64,000 nt of DNA from Channallabes apus. Taxonomy: Eukaryota > Chordata > Actinopteri > Siluriformes > Clariidae. Position 1 is the stretch's first letter. Every line of letters starts with the position of its first letter. The position numbers and the translations under genes are program-made. The notes beneath the pieces are model-generated. The model was not told where the DNA came from, did no database searches, and was given only the letters and a program-made list of their open reading frames with translations. This document shows, one piece after another, positions 12,301-26,163 of this stretch. The DNA is taken from contig CM060127.1 in NCBI GenBank assembly GCA_030522415.1, positions 3,265,422 to 3,329,421 of the forward strand, written 5' to 3'.

Positions 12301-15300
12301 ACAGCACCGCTCCTAGTCCTACTTCCGACGCATCGACCTCGACTACGAAGGGCTTAGTAGGATCGGGGAGTTTTAAGATAGGCGCAGATGTGAAAGCTTG
12401 TTTTAGTCGCTGGAATGCGATACGCGCTTCCAGCGTGAACTTACGTAATCGCTGGGGCTTCCCCTTTAATAGATCTGTGAGCGGTGCTGCCAACATACTG
12501 TAGCCCCTAATAAAGCGCCTGTAAAAATTAGCAAACCCAAGGAAACTTTGTAGCGCCTTCACTGATGTGGGCTCCGGCCATAGTTGGACCGCGCTAACCT
12601 TAGCTGTGTCCATCGTGACCCCCCGTGGCCCTATGCGATAGCCCAGAAATGCTACCTCCTTTTTGTGGAATTCACATTTCTCTGCTTTCACATAGAGCCC
12701 ATGTTCCCGCAGCCGATGGAGAACGGCGGTCACATGACGGACGTGCTCCTCATACGACCGAGAGTATATCAGAATGTCATCTAAATACACTATCACAAAT
12801 CGGTCTAACATACTTCGAAGCACGTCATTCATGAGCCCCTGAAACACCGCAGGTGCATTTACCAGTCCATACGCCATTACATTATACTGATAATGGCCGG
12901 ATGTAGTGCTAAATGCCGTCTTCCACTCATCGCCCTTGCGAACACGAACGAGGTTGTATGCGCTGCGGAGGTCAAGTTTAGTAAAGATGGACGCGCCTCG
13001 GAGTAGATCGATCGCGGCCGGTACCAAAGGCAGTGGGTGCTTATATTTTACTGTGATGGCGTTTAGCCCCCGGTAATCAATACACGGCCTAAGGCCCCCC
13101 CCTTTTTTTTCGATGAAAAAGAAACCTGCTGAGGCTGGAGACGTGGAGCGACTAATGAGTCCTTGTCGAAGAGCCTCTCCCACGTATTCCTCCATCGCCC
13201 GGGTCTCGGCCACGGATAGTGGGTAAATACGTGAGCAGGGCGGTGTTTTCCCCGGCAAGAGATCAATAGCGCAATCCCACGGGCGATGAGGGGGAAGTCG
13301 TGCAGCAGCCCTAATACTAAACACGTCTTTAAACTTTACGTACTCTGATGGCACTGAAGTGGAGACTAGGGCGCTGGGGCTTTCTATAGACGTTGTTTGG
13401 ACCATCAATGTGGATGGTGTACAAAATTTAGCGCATCGGGGGGACCAGGAAAGGATACGCGATCCAGCCCAATCAAAATTTGGATTATGAGAGCGCAACC
13501 ATGGGAGGCCGAGCACGACGGACTGACTCACCTGGGAAATTACATAGAATTTTAATTCCTCAGTGTGGTTTGGGAAGGTTAATCGAAGGGGCACGGTGAT
13601 CATGTTAACTGGCGATTGCGCTAATGGGTTGCCATCTAGAGCATTAATCCTGATCGGGTTTGGAAGCTTCGACACGGGAGCGTGCAGCGAGGAAAGGAGA
13701 GAGGATGAAATAAAATTCCCAGCCGATCCAGAATCTATTAACGGGGAAACAGAAACAACATGAGTGTGATATGACAGGGTAGCATCAATGCAAAAAGACT
13801 GTGTGATTCTTTGGGGTGTATGTTGTATTACTTGCAATAACGGGCATGTCTTAATGAGATGCCCCCCCCCCCCGCAGTACAGGCATAGTCCCGCCGTGAA
13901 TCGGCGTCTTCTCTCCTGGGCAGACAGTCGGGAGGTGCCTACATCCATCGGCTCCAGTGTGTTATCTCGGGATCTTGGTGGGCTCTTGCCTGGGCTGGGG
14001 CGGCGGCGCGGCTCCATACTGCCCCCTACAGCTTTAGCGGGGGTTTGCCGCTTCTGACCTCGGAGATGTTGGTCCAGCTTGATGGCCAGTTGGATTGTCT
14101 CGTCGAGGTCCATTTCGGCATCTCGACATGCCAATTCAAGCTGGATTTCCGGTTGAAGCCCGTCTCTGAAGCGAGCGAGGAGGCTCCGCTCGCACCATTC
14201 ACTCTCCGCGGCCAGGATTTTAAATTTTACTGCGTAGTCTACCACAGAAGCAGGTCCTTGACGTAGCCTTAATAGTTGTTGCTCCCCGGAGCGCCCCTGA
14301 TCGGGGTGGTCAAAAACTGACCGAAACGCGCGTCGAAATCGCGCGAAGTCCACTACGTCGCGACCCCCCGCGCACCACATAGCTGTTGCCCAGTCCATGG
14401 CCGCACCTGTGAGTTGTTGTGTGACAAAACTAACCTTCTGACGATCATCTAGATCTGGGTAGTCTGCCATGTATAACTCACAGGCAAGAAGGAATTTACG
14501 GCAACCCTCAGGATCGCCAGCATACCTCTCCGGAGGAGCTGCTCTGGGTGGAGATCGGGGGGGGCGCCTTGATGCCGGGGAGGATGGTGACTGGCCTGTC
14601 GCGATGTCCCGAACGCTGTGAGCGAGGTCATTGATGGCGCGGGCCAAGCTGTCCATTTGCCCCTGCTGTCGCCTGATGTAATCCATGATCGGGGGGTTGT
14701 CACTAGGCAGAGGCGTTCCTGCTGCAGTTAGGAATACGGTCTGGTCATCTGTCATGCTGCTCTCAGGGAAAAACACACCACACACTGCAGGTGCAGGAAA
14801 TCACTTATTCTTTTATTTAAGTTTGTCACAGTCTCTTAAAACAAAAAAAACTCAACAGAAACAAACTTAGAGCCACCCCACTGGTGGCTTCTCCCAGTGC
14901 GGTCTGCAGGCGGAAAACACAAGAAAGTCCAGGCGTCCTTATCAACGCGACATAAAGAAACTCGAGACTGTCTGCCGATCCTCGGCTGAAGTAGACCAAA
15001 AACAGTGAAGCTGTCCTGCTTCACTGTACCTCGCCTGCAGATACCGCTAGCCCTTGGGAGAGACACAGAAAGAGACAAGTGAATGGGTGCTGTGGCATAA
15101 TGGTGACCAGACACTGTAGTGTGGGTTCGGCTGGGTTAAGTAGTGCGACACATGAGGTAGAGACAGGTGTTTCTGATTACACATTAAGGGTAGACAAAGA
15201 CATACATTGACACACTAGGGGGAGACAAAGCTACAGCTCAGTAAGCCGGAGAACCGGATCTCCGGGGCTGCGGAGGCTCGGATGTTACACTCTAGTCACA

Positions 15301-18300
15301 TGAATGGTTGAATTTTTTTAAAAGAATGAACAACAAAAATGTAATAAAAAAAATGTCGAAGTGGGGAGGGGGTGAATACTTATGTATGTAAAACGCTGTG
15401 TGTGGTGGTGTTCACCTGAGAGTAGCCACTGCATCCTGTGAGTGTAACGCTGCAGGACCCGTTCGGTCTGTATCAGGTACTGCTTCAACTCGCCCGATCT
15501 CAGAAACAGATGCAGCACTCGTCCCTTTACGATAAAAAAAAAAGAAAACACACAATCCATCAAAATAACACTCATACACAATATAGTGTGAGCTGTAGCA
15601 CCATGTGACATCATACAGTGACATAATTACACGTTTAATTGTCCCTTATTCTCTGAGATTTACGCCCAGGTGTGTTCAAAATCTCGGGTCCCGAATGAGC
15701 CGGGTGGACACGCTCGGACAGTATGAAGTTAGGAGAAAATGCTACACAGGGAATCTGACACTCCTGATTACTGATTAAATCTCCACAGCACAGTGTGTAA
15801 GATGCTTTCCATGCGGGTTTGAAGTGCTGTGCTTACGTTTAGGTGAACGCTGGGGAAGATGGCGCAGTATCTGGCGGACACACTCCTGCTGACAGACGGT
15901 ATGAGCTCCTGACGGTGGGTGCAGGCAGGAACCGAGAGCAGCTTGTGGAGGTCCAGTTTAAGACTCCTGACACCAAACCGTTTCAGCCACTTCAGGAACA
16001 AGCAAGGACAATACAAACACTAAGCATACCTGAGAAGAAGAAGCATCCTAAAAGCATTTAAAATTATTTAATGCTGCACTGCAGCAGGAAAATCCATGTG
16101 CTCAAATTTAATATAAACTTGAAATGTATCTGAGCGAACTGCTAGTGTCTTACGATCCGCCACACCTACTTCGATCAAAGGATGCAGGCTGGTATACTAA
16201 AATATACTGTATAAAATTTTTAGATGCTTAAAATGTAATTAAATATGTTGAAATATTTCTTATCTCAAAATTTTTATTAAAATATGATAAAATGTTACAT
16301 TTTTAAATACTGAAAATGTAAATTTAATTAAAATATGCTGAGTTTATTTTTTAAATATACTTAAATTCAGCAGTTTTGTTTTTTTGAGATATTACAATGT
16401 AATTTAATGAAAATTTTAAATTTTAAATATACAAAAAATGTAATTAAGATATGCTGAAATTTAAGTAGGTAATATATTACTTAACTGTAAATTTATGAAC
16501 AAATAACTTTTTTAAATACATACTGTACTTAAAGTAATATGCATTCTATTATGTTTTAAGAGATTAGATTAGATTATGAGACGGATACTGTACCTGTCTG
16601 GAGGAGGAGATGTCCTCATGTTTAGGGATATTAACACACTTCTGAGCACTTTTTGCTTTCAGATGCTTAAAAACAGAACCTGCAGTGATTGATACACAAA
16701 AAGGTACAGATACACAACACTGACTGGAGTTTCTGTACCTGATGTTAAGACATACAGTGCACAGCCTGGAGCAAAAGAGGGATTATAGAGTAAGTAATAC
16801 TAGAACAAGTTTAAGTTAAAGATATTATATTAATATTTCCAACATGAAGACTTTCCATTTTAGCTGCAGGATATTACATCAGGGCTGTGCCACTCACCCA
16901 GACGGTCTTCCTCCAAGTCAATAGCAGAATGCAAGACTCGTTGCTTTTTCTTCACCTTAGCAGAGATTGTAGGTTTGACCGGTTCCCAACCAACCACTGG
17001 AGGTGCTAAAGTCAATAAATAATGAATATGCACTGTTTCTATTAGAGATTCTTGGAAACCAATTATGATACTGAAACACCACATATACAGGATATTCTTT
17101 TTCTGTGAGGAATTAAACACTCTGAGACATTCTGTCTATGGAAAGTAATAAACCTCATGGAGGAAACACTAACTCTGCTTTATCACACCTTCCTGAAGTT
17201 GATTCTTTTATAACAGCACATATCCTGATGTATTTAATTTAATTTTAATACCACAGTAATTTACAGTTCTTATTAAATATTTTAAAATTTTCCTTTTATT
17301 TGTTAAACAGTGCTGAAATTAGAGCCCTTATTGTGGAAGCAATAATAACACCATTCAGGTGTTCATTAATTTCCAATAACAGAATGCTCCTGATATGTTT
17401 GATGCCTTACTTATGGAAGGAGTTTCCACTGCCAGTGGTTTGTAAGAGCTTTTAAAGTTACGTACGAGGAGGAATGACTGCTTTGGCACTGTTTGGCATC
17501 CATGTTGGCGTGCACTTCCCCTCTGTTCTCCGCTGTGTCTACACAAACAAGAAGAACTACAACTTGGATCTGTACACTGTTTATTTCAACCCAAACAAAG
17601 TAGCCAAATCTGGTGACAAGATTTATATAATTCCTCATTAGTAGGAGATGTTGTCTAGGACAAACTCACATGTAATAGTCAGTAACATAAGGAAGTAACA
17701 GATGATTGTCAAATGTTCAAAGCATCAGTGAAATATAAACAGGGTATGCGAATTGTGTGTGCACGGACCAGCCTGGTTGAGCTCAGTCGAGTCTCTCTGG
17801 GAGGGCGAAGTGTGTGTTTTTGCGTCTGAGCTTTAGCGAACTGAACTGGGCTCTGACACTCTTGATCGTGATCTGCGCTGGAGTTTCGCTGAAGCAGAGA
17901 GTCCACCAGCTCGCAGCACTGCACAGAAACAGCATCAACATCAAGGTAAGGTGCAGGACTTTTAAACGATATCCACCTGTCAGAGCTGGTCATCATGTTC
18001 CACCTAGCTGCAGATTATTTTCCCATAAAAGCACAACGCTACAGTATGTTTTATATATACACTACTCACAATAAATTAGGGATATTGTGTGAGACTTAGT
18101 GGATATCATACATACAGTGTTTGTTTCACTTTAGACATTTTTGGGATAGGGAGGCAATTGTATTGGGGTGATAGACACACCTTATTTTGTGTTTCCATGT
18201 AATGATGTCATTGTGTACAGGTGTGCCTTATATTGGGGGCAATCCCAAAAGACAAACTTTTTCAATGTGGCATCAATTTCAACATTCTGTGGGTATAAAA

Positions 18301-21300
18301 AGCTGGTATTGTCAGTAAGTCATTCCAAGTTCATCATTCAAACAGCCATGAACACACGACATCACTTAATGGACAAGCAGCGCCACCTGGCCATGGCGCA
18401 CCTTCGGGTCGGTGGTAGTCAGACGGATGTTGCTCGTGAACTTGGTGTGTCTCAAAGTGTCATCAGCAGACTTGCATCAAGACACAGAACTACTGGCAGA
18501 GTTCATGACAGACCCAGAAGTGGAGTCCCACGAGTGACAGACCGCAACGATGACCAGTACCTAAGGACCTATGCACTCAGACATCGTTATGCAACTGCCA
18601 CACAGCTGCAGGCCCGTTTACGAGATGCGGGGCGTACTAGGGTTTCCAGACAGACCATTCGCAACTGACCCACCGCTTTGGCTTGAATGCCAGACGACCG
18701 TTGCAGGTGACTCCACTGACACCAAGACACCGCCGTGAACGTTTTGCACAGGAGAAGGCGAAGTGAGCGATACGCTGAGGTCAACATGGTCCCCAGGGTT
18801 TGGTGGAGAAGGTGCAACAGTCTGGGCAGGCATCACCAGTCAGTGCAAAACAGATTTGGTTATTGTACATGACTCAGTCACTGCACGTTCTTACCTCAGA
18901 GACATCATAGAACCCATCATCAGCCCCGCCTTTATTCCGCCAGCACACCCCCAACTTTCTGTTCATGGAAGATAATGCTCGACCACATCGTGGCAGAATT
19001 GTCACAGTTCGACCTCAGGAAGTTGGAGTGCCTCATATGGTATGACCATCAATGTCCCCTGACCTGAACTCCATAGAGCACGTCTGGGACCAGTTGAAGC
19101 AGAGACTGGATGATCGTACCCCACCCCCACGTGACCTGGCAGAACTGCGTGTAGCACTTGTGGAAGAGTGGAACGCATTGCCTCAAAACATCATCATGAG
19201 GCTAGAGAGGAGCATGAGAGGCAACAGCATCACCCGGGTTTCGAACCAGCGATCTCCGGATGATAGGGCGAGCACTTTACCACTGCGCCACTCGGAGGCC
19301 TTATTGTCGAAATTTTTGGTGTAATAAATATTAAACTAATGAAAGTGGTGTTTCTTCTCATACATTATTAGTAATATCAAAGAGAACTTTTACTTATTTC
19401 ATTCAAATTCAGAGCAAATAGCAAAAGCACTCATGTAAATAACAATATCCCTAACTTATTGTGAGTAGTGTATAACCAATTCGTGACTGTTCAGTAAAAC
19501 ATAGATGATTCTTCTCACCTTCTCCCAGTAATCAGCAGCCTTTTCCATTTCTCTGACCAGAGTGGTGATGTCATCACTCTCCACTATACCTGCGAGTAGA
19601 GACAGAGAACAGGACAGAGAACACACACAGTCTGTTTTTGCTGTGTTATGGGGTAAATAAAACACTTCGGGACATGCTTTATTAAGAAAATGACCAACTT
19701 CAACTCTACTTCATCATACCAATACACAATACAGTGGTGGGAGAAGTGTACAAATCCTGTACTTAAGAGATACCCTAGGTAAAATATTAATCAAGTAAAA
19801 TTAGAAGTCCTCCATTTACATTTCTGCTAGAGTACAAAAAAAGTACTGAACTTGAACTTTTACTCACTGTAGCCTTTAAGACCCATTTTAAAAAGTGAGC
19901 CTCCCTATCTTGCTTGTAAATATGCTGCTTTGTCATTGTCTAAGCTTCCGATTTTAAAAACCTTCTGAGAGTCTTTTAAAACATTACAGAAGGCATCCAC
20001 AATGTGAAATAAATAATCTCATTTGAACAGTTGATATTGAGATGTGTCTGCTACTTATGACTTATCTCTGATTTCTAAGGCTGGTAACTCTAAATGAACT
20101 ACTTCTTTGCAACAGAGGTAATTTTTAGTCTTGCTTTCCTGGGATAGTCTTCATGAGAGCCAGTTTCATCATGGTGCTTAATGGGGTTTGCAAATGCAGT
20201 CTGCAATACTCTTATTGCAAGAACTTTTACAGAACAGCTGACCCTCCTGTCTTAAAATACCAACTGAATGTTGTTTTTGTTGTTGTTACTTAATGCCATA
20301 CAGTACGTGTTATTTCAGTTTTTAAAAAAATCCAGTATTATTCTAGAATGTAGAATATGTGTATGTGTACTACACTATAGTCATCAGCTGGCCATAAAAC
20401 TGCTTCAGATATTCCACTGTGGTTATGGAATGCAGGGCCATGCGCAAATGTAATAAAGTAAAAAGGACAGATATTTTCCTGTAGAATGTAGTGGAGTAAA
20501 AAGACAAAGCATCCACTTACGAAACTACTCATGCAAAGTAAAAATATTATAATATGCAATATGAACTTAAGCACAGTAATGCAGTAAATGTACTCAAGTA
20601 CATTTCACCTCGACCAATACATTGTTGATTATTAACAGCATAATACAGTACATGAATGTTTTATTTCTTACTTAATACCGTCAGAATGATTAGTTATTTT
20701 TAGTCTTACAATACTTATGATAGGCATTATTTTGGTGAATATCATAATTTGTTGATTTTTCTCCTGTTATTTTATTATTATTATTATTATTTGTTTGTTT
20801 GCTTTTGTCCAAGGAAGTATGAGCCTTAACACATTTAATTGGTGCTTGAATGAGCTGAAAACACTGTGGCCTTAAAGGTCACATCCCCTACATTTCCCAA
20901 CAGTTAAAATTAGATGATTTAATGCAATTAATGAAGAAATGGGGCTAATACTCTGGCTTACATCCACCCACAAAGTTTGTTCTTCAAAAAGTGAAACATT
21001 ACCTGTGTTTGTGATCCAGTGGAAGCGGCCTTTAGCACTGTGTGCTAGGTTGCGCAGAAAAAGAGCGACTTTGGCATGAGACACATGACATGACGACGAG
21101 CACTGGAGCGGCTCGTACTCTCTGGTGAACAGGCACACGTGAATCTGCAGACTAGTGCGGAACTCGGCCACATATGAAGACACGGATGACTGAGGACACA
21201 CACACACACACACAGACATCAGCAACAAGTACGCTTAAACAAAAATGTTTATCGATGCAAGATTATGGCTCTGTGGTGGAACGAATTTTGTCTGGACAAT

Positions 21301-22407
21301 ACAGCTCACAGAGAGCGATATATTGCTAATGAAGGATAGTGATAGCTAGTTAGCATTTAGCATATTAGCTCATGCAGGGTTCTTTGTCATTAGTATTAAC
21401 AGTTGTGTTGGTTTTGTAATCGACAGAAAAGATTAATTACTCAGTGCGGGTGCCCGATGTGACCAGCAGCCCCCCTAAAACAAGTAAAAAATACGTAATC
21501 ACTGTAGCATCCTTCATCTAACAACCTTCTACTAAATCTACTTGGGTATAAATCATATAAAAATTAAAAGATTGTGTCATTACATGAACAGAATATCACT
21601 TGTTTTTTGCACATTCACCTTAACGAATTTAAAGCAATTAGGGGCATTTCACTCATAACTGCATCGCAGAGGGCGGAGTCAGCGCAAATAGATTAATTAA
21701 ACACCAACGGAATAATTTAATGCAGACTGAAAGTCATGTTATGAAGAGAAATCTGTATGTACACATATTAAATTTGCAGAAGGGTTGTTTTTGGGGTTTT
21801 TCAGGTTTTTGAAAGCAAATTATTTTAATATAATTCATATAATATAATTCATATAATATAATTAATATAATATAAATCGAATGGGTTCGATTCCCGTCTC
21901 TGTGTACATGGAGTTAGCATGTTCTCCCCGTGCTGGGTGGGTTTCCACTGGGTACTCCGGTTTCCTCCCTCACTTCAAAGACCTGCAGATTAGGCTAATT
22001 GGAGTTCCCAAAGTGCCCGTAGTGTGTAAATGAATGTGTAAGTGTGTGTGCCCTGCAATGCATCATCTCCCTATCCAGGGTGTGCCCCGCCTCGCTCCCC
22101 AAGTCACCTGGAATAGGCTCCAGGTCCCTCGCAACCATGAATACGGGATAAGACGGTGCAGACAATAAGTGAGTGTGTATTATTATTACATACCCAGTTT
22201 ATCCAATTACACTTGCAAATGGGATCTCGATATGGAGTGTGTGCTCTTACACTGGCCTGATCCGGAGTGCCGGTGGTAAGTAGATACACTCCACCAGTGA
22301 GAGATGAGTCGGTGTGCGGTTCTGTCTCCGTGACATGTCTGAGAGCAGCCAGTGTGTTACGACGCCCTGCACACTCTAATCCCTGAACCCACCTACACTC
22401 ACACACA

Positions 22408-22466
<59 letters not shown>

Positions 22467-25400
22467 TATTGCTTAATGTGAAAAAAATAAGATCATACTC
22501 CATGAGGCAACACATCATCACCACCACCACCATCATCATCATCACCACCACCATCATCATCACCACCACCACCATCATCATCATCATCACCACCACCATC
22601 ATCATCATCATCATCACCACCATCATCACCACCACTACCACCACTTACTCCCAAGCATCCTGAAGGTTTTGGTGATTAGTGGAGACTGTTCTCTCTCTCC
22701 ATGTTTTCACATCTGATCCAAACCTGTGAACAGGACAGTATATTTTTTTTTCATGCACGACATTAAGTACTAAGCACTGTTTAAGAAGCCATAAGGGTGC
22801 TAAACAACCCTTAAAAGTGTATACATGATAATAAGAAACATTGTAATCACGCTATAATGTTGAAGCAGTGTGTGTTGGGAAGTTGCTCCTGCAGCAGAAG
22901 TCGGACGGCGTGCCGAATGTGGAGCTGGTGATGAGCGCTCATGTCGGACATGTCGAGCAGGACCTGCACGCTATACAGAAGAAAGCACAGAGCTCCATCA
23001 ACTCCTCTGTCGTGGAGATGTCGAAAAAAGCAAGTTACAGCTGTACCTCAGCTATACCTCTGACTGTTGCAAAGTACTTACACAGGAGACTCCTTCCTTA
23101 AATGTTGAATAAGCTTTATAAAACTTTACACACTTTTTAGATCGCTATGTGGGGTCACCAGGTGCACAATACCCCGTGTATGAGGGGTTACTATAGAAAC
23201 AATAATTGATATAAAACTGATGTGCAGCTGCACTACTGTCAGAGCTGCTGTTACAGAGAATTAATCAACACCTTCTGGCCAATCACAATCCAGAATTCCA
23301 CAGCACTGTGGGTTAAAGGTGGAATCTGTTTTTTGGATATTAGAATGGGTCTTGCCTCTGTTCACACACTGTTCCCCAGATCTGTCTGCTGCCGGTAGTG
23401 TTTAACCACATGACCCTGTTCTCCAACACATACTGAGCCTCCAGCAGCCGCCTCTGAAAAAGAGAGAGAGATCGAGAGAGTGAGGGTGATAAAAAAAAAA
23501 GAGCTTAGATGATAAGATAATAGAGAATTTATGACTCTGGTTTTTACCTGATAATTCTGCAGCAGGGGCAGATCCACATGCAGATTCTTCACTGTGCCAT
23601 CGTTCCACTCAAACTGCACCATTGCTTTCTGAAAGAAATGAGAAATAAGAATTACAATTCTCAGTAAAATAAATTCAAACCCCTTTATTTTACAAGAGTC
23701 ATCCTGTGACCAATAACCTCCTCCTCCTCCCCTAAAAAACCAACAAGTTCCCCCTGTTGTAATTCAGAGACATACAAGCTCATTCTCCTGCCATTTAGAG
23801 GCCAAAAAGTTGTCATCCTGCCATTCAGACACGAACATGCTCCTCCTCCACCCATACAGAAACCAATAAGATCCTCATCCTACCATCAAGAGGTCAACAA
23901 GCTCCTTCTCCTCCAGCCATCCAGAAACCAATAACCTCCTCCTCCTACCATCCAGAGACTATATTGTACATTTTCCCCCTGCCATCTTGATGCCCACAAG
24001 CCCATCATCCTGGCATCCAGAAAAGTAACGCTTTCTACCATTCTGAGAATACAACTTCACCTCCTTCCAACCCAAGAACCACAAGGCCCCACCTGTTGCC
24101 CTGAAGAGACCACCAAGCTCCTTTTCCTGTCATCCAGAAAAGTATAAAGCTCCACCTCCTTCCATCAAGAGACCAAAAAACCCCTGCCATCCTGAGAACC
24201 ACAAAGTTCCTTCTGATACTCTTAGAACCACCAAGCTTCTCTTCCTGCTCCTTCATCCCAATGCCAATAAATGATGTTGTACAGTATACAGACCTCGTGA
24301 ACTTTTGACTTGACGTTCTTCCGCAGTACAGGGACGAAGCCTTCCAGTGGAGAGTAGACGTAAGGAGCCAGCACATCGTACACGTTCAGTTTCTTGGCTA
24401 CAAACAGAAAAGCATTAAATTGGTACAGATCAATGGGACATACAGTACATCTCCAGCTATCAGACAGTCACATTAAAGCTTAGGGACTAATTTATAAGAA
24501 CAGACACAAGGAATTTAATCATTTGTGTCCTCTTGAAGGTGAACTCAGGTGAACTGTGTATGAACTCTGAATATTAGGATCCTAACACCTCTCAGGCCAT
24601 TGCTTTTCAGCCACTCAGCAGAGGTGGACGGTAGAGGACCTGCAGGCTGGACACACAGTGCAGCAGCTTGGGCTTTAGAGTCCGGATCAGACAGAGACAC
24701 ACAGTCCAAATCTGTCATGATCTGCAATGACAACGAGGTGAGTTGAGAGATATACGAGTAGCTGGAGGAATTACCTACAGTATAAGCAAACGTTTTTGCG
24801 TTTTGTTTATCTGCTGTTATACGAGAACATCTTTCTTTGTTGATGTGTCTCTTGTGAGTTTTGCATCACCTCTGAAACGATCGACACCGGCGTGCTGCTT
24901 AGTCGCCCGCACCGCCATACTTCCTGAACGTTGTGAAGAACATCCCTTGCGGCTTTAATTTCAGCCCACAGACGCTCCAAATCACTACTGCTGTCCACTA
25001 TACCCTACACACACAGTTACATATACACACATTAAAGGGAACATATTATGGTGCAAAATTCATGTTTTTTCAGTCATGTTTAAACATGCATGTAAGGGGG
25101 GAAAATATTCCCTGCTTTTTTTGTTTATGTTCAATAAGACCAAACAAATAGGATTTTTCGCCCTAATGTGACCTCATAAAAGAAGGTCCCGTCCAGCAAT
25201 TTGTTGCTTGTTTGCAGGGGGTCATGGCTCAGGAGTAGCTTATTTACATAGACAGTGCATTTCAAACAGATATGGGACAGATACAGTGTGAGGTATGAAA
25301 ATTACATGGTCTTTAGGAGTATTTCAGCTGGAGCATTAACACACACACATGCACGCACGCACTTAAGAGGTGATCTAAGCCCTATATTAACTTGTAACAG

Positions 25401-26096
25401 AAATAAGAAAAAATATGGGACCTTTAATATCCAGCATAAACAATACTAGAAAAAATTTAGTTGTTTTAATTCTTGTTACCAGTGAAGCAGAAAAGTGGTG
25501 AAATCTCCCTCCTGTGACTTTACTGATGTTCTTTACAACTTCCTGTGGAAGAGCATGAATGTTTCTTATGGTTAATAAAAGTCTACTTTATCATTATAAC
25601 AATACAATATTAGACATGTACACAATCTTAAAAAGCTGAAATACATTAGGTTACAGTGCTGGTATTAAACCTAAATATTTCGCCTATAAAGATTGATAGA
25701 TTGTCAATCTGGATGGCGGTAATGAAGTACTCATTTTAAATAACTATGCTGCAGCGAAACCAAATAATCACAGCTTTATAAGAATTAGAAAGCTGTGTGT
25801 GAATTAGACCAGAAAAACCTACTATAAATTGAAGGGTCACTTATGGTCTAAAATGTCTGTATAAATCTAATCAAGTTCGATCTCTTGTATTTTTTAAGAG
25901 TTTCAAGCAATGCAAATCCGAATTCTGAAACTTGTCCTGTTGACTTGTTTAACAGTTTTATACTCACAACAGCTACAGGACTGCAGGAGTCATAGGACAC
26001 CACGTGAACAGACAGAGACATCTCCCGTACCACCTCGGACACGTAGGAGAGTACAACATTCAGGTCCTGATCAGGACTGAGCACACACACGCGCGC

Positions 26097-26163
<67 letters not shown>

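Larger units (their letters stand above)
9870..15289 (-). mobile_element. Complete Ty3/gypsy chromodomain LTR retrotransposon
   Basis: A 5,420-bp element inserted in a vwa3a intron in the same orientation as the gene. It has two 540-bp LTRs (9870-10409 and 14750-15289) starting TG and ending CA, one uninterrupted Gag-Pol ORF and a 5-bp target duplication, ctcta, at 9865-9869 and 15290-15294. A purine tract (GGGGAGGGGGG on the coding strand) lies just before the 3' LTR. The LTRs look identical by eye along their whole length, so the insertion is recent. It is more GC-rich than the flanking DNA. The integrase plus chromodomain arrangement places it in the chromovirus group of Ty3/gypsy; no envelope gene is present. 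Confidence 0.97.
18060..19470 (+). mobile_element. Tc1/mariner relic in a vwa3a intron
   Basis: 1.41 kb with inverted ends (cactactcacaataa at the left, its near-complement ending gtgagtagtg at the right) flanked by TA. It lies between vwa3a exons 19 and 20. A tRNA-derived SINE head interrupts its 3' part. Confidence 0.92.

Noticed and set aside
22399..22663. ORFs rich in Met/Val or Thr/Ile
   Set aside because: They are translations of the (ATC)/(ACC) and (AC) repeats.
24035..24376. 113-codon minus-strand ORF with repeated LGGxxxW-like text
   Set aside because: It is a translation of the decayed minisatellite 23700-24260 and overlaps true exon 12 in another frame.
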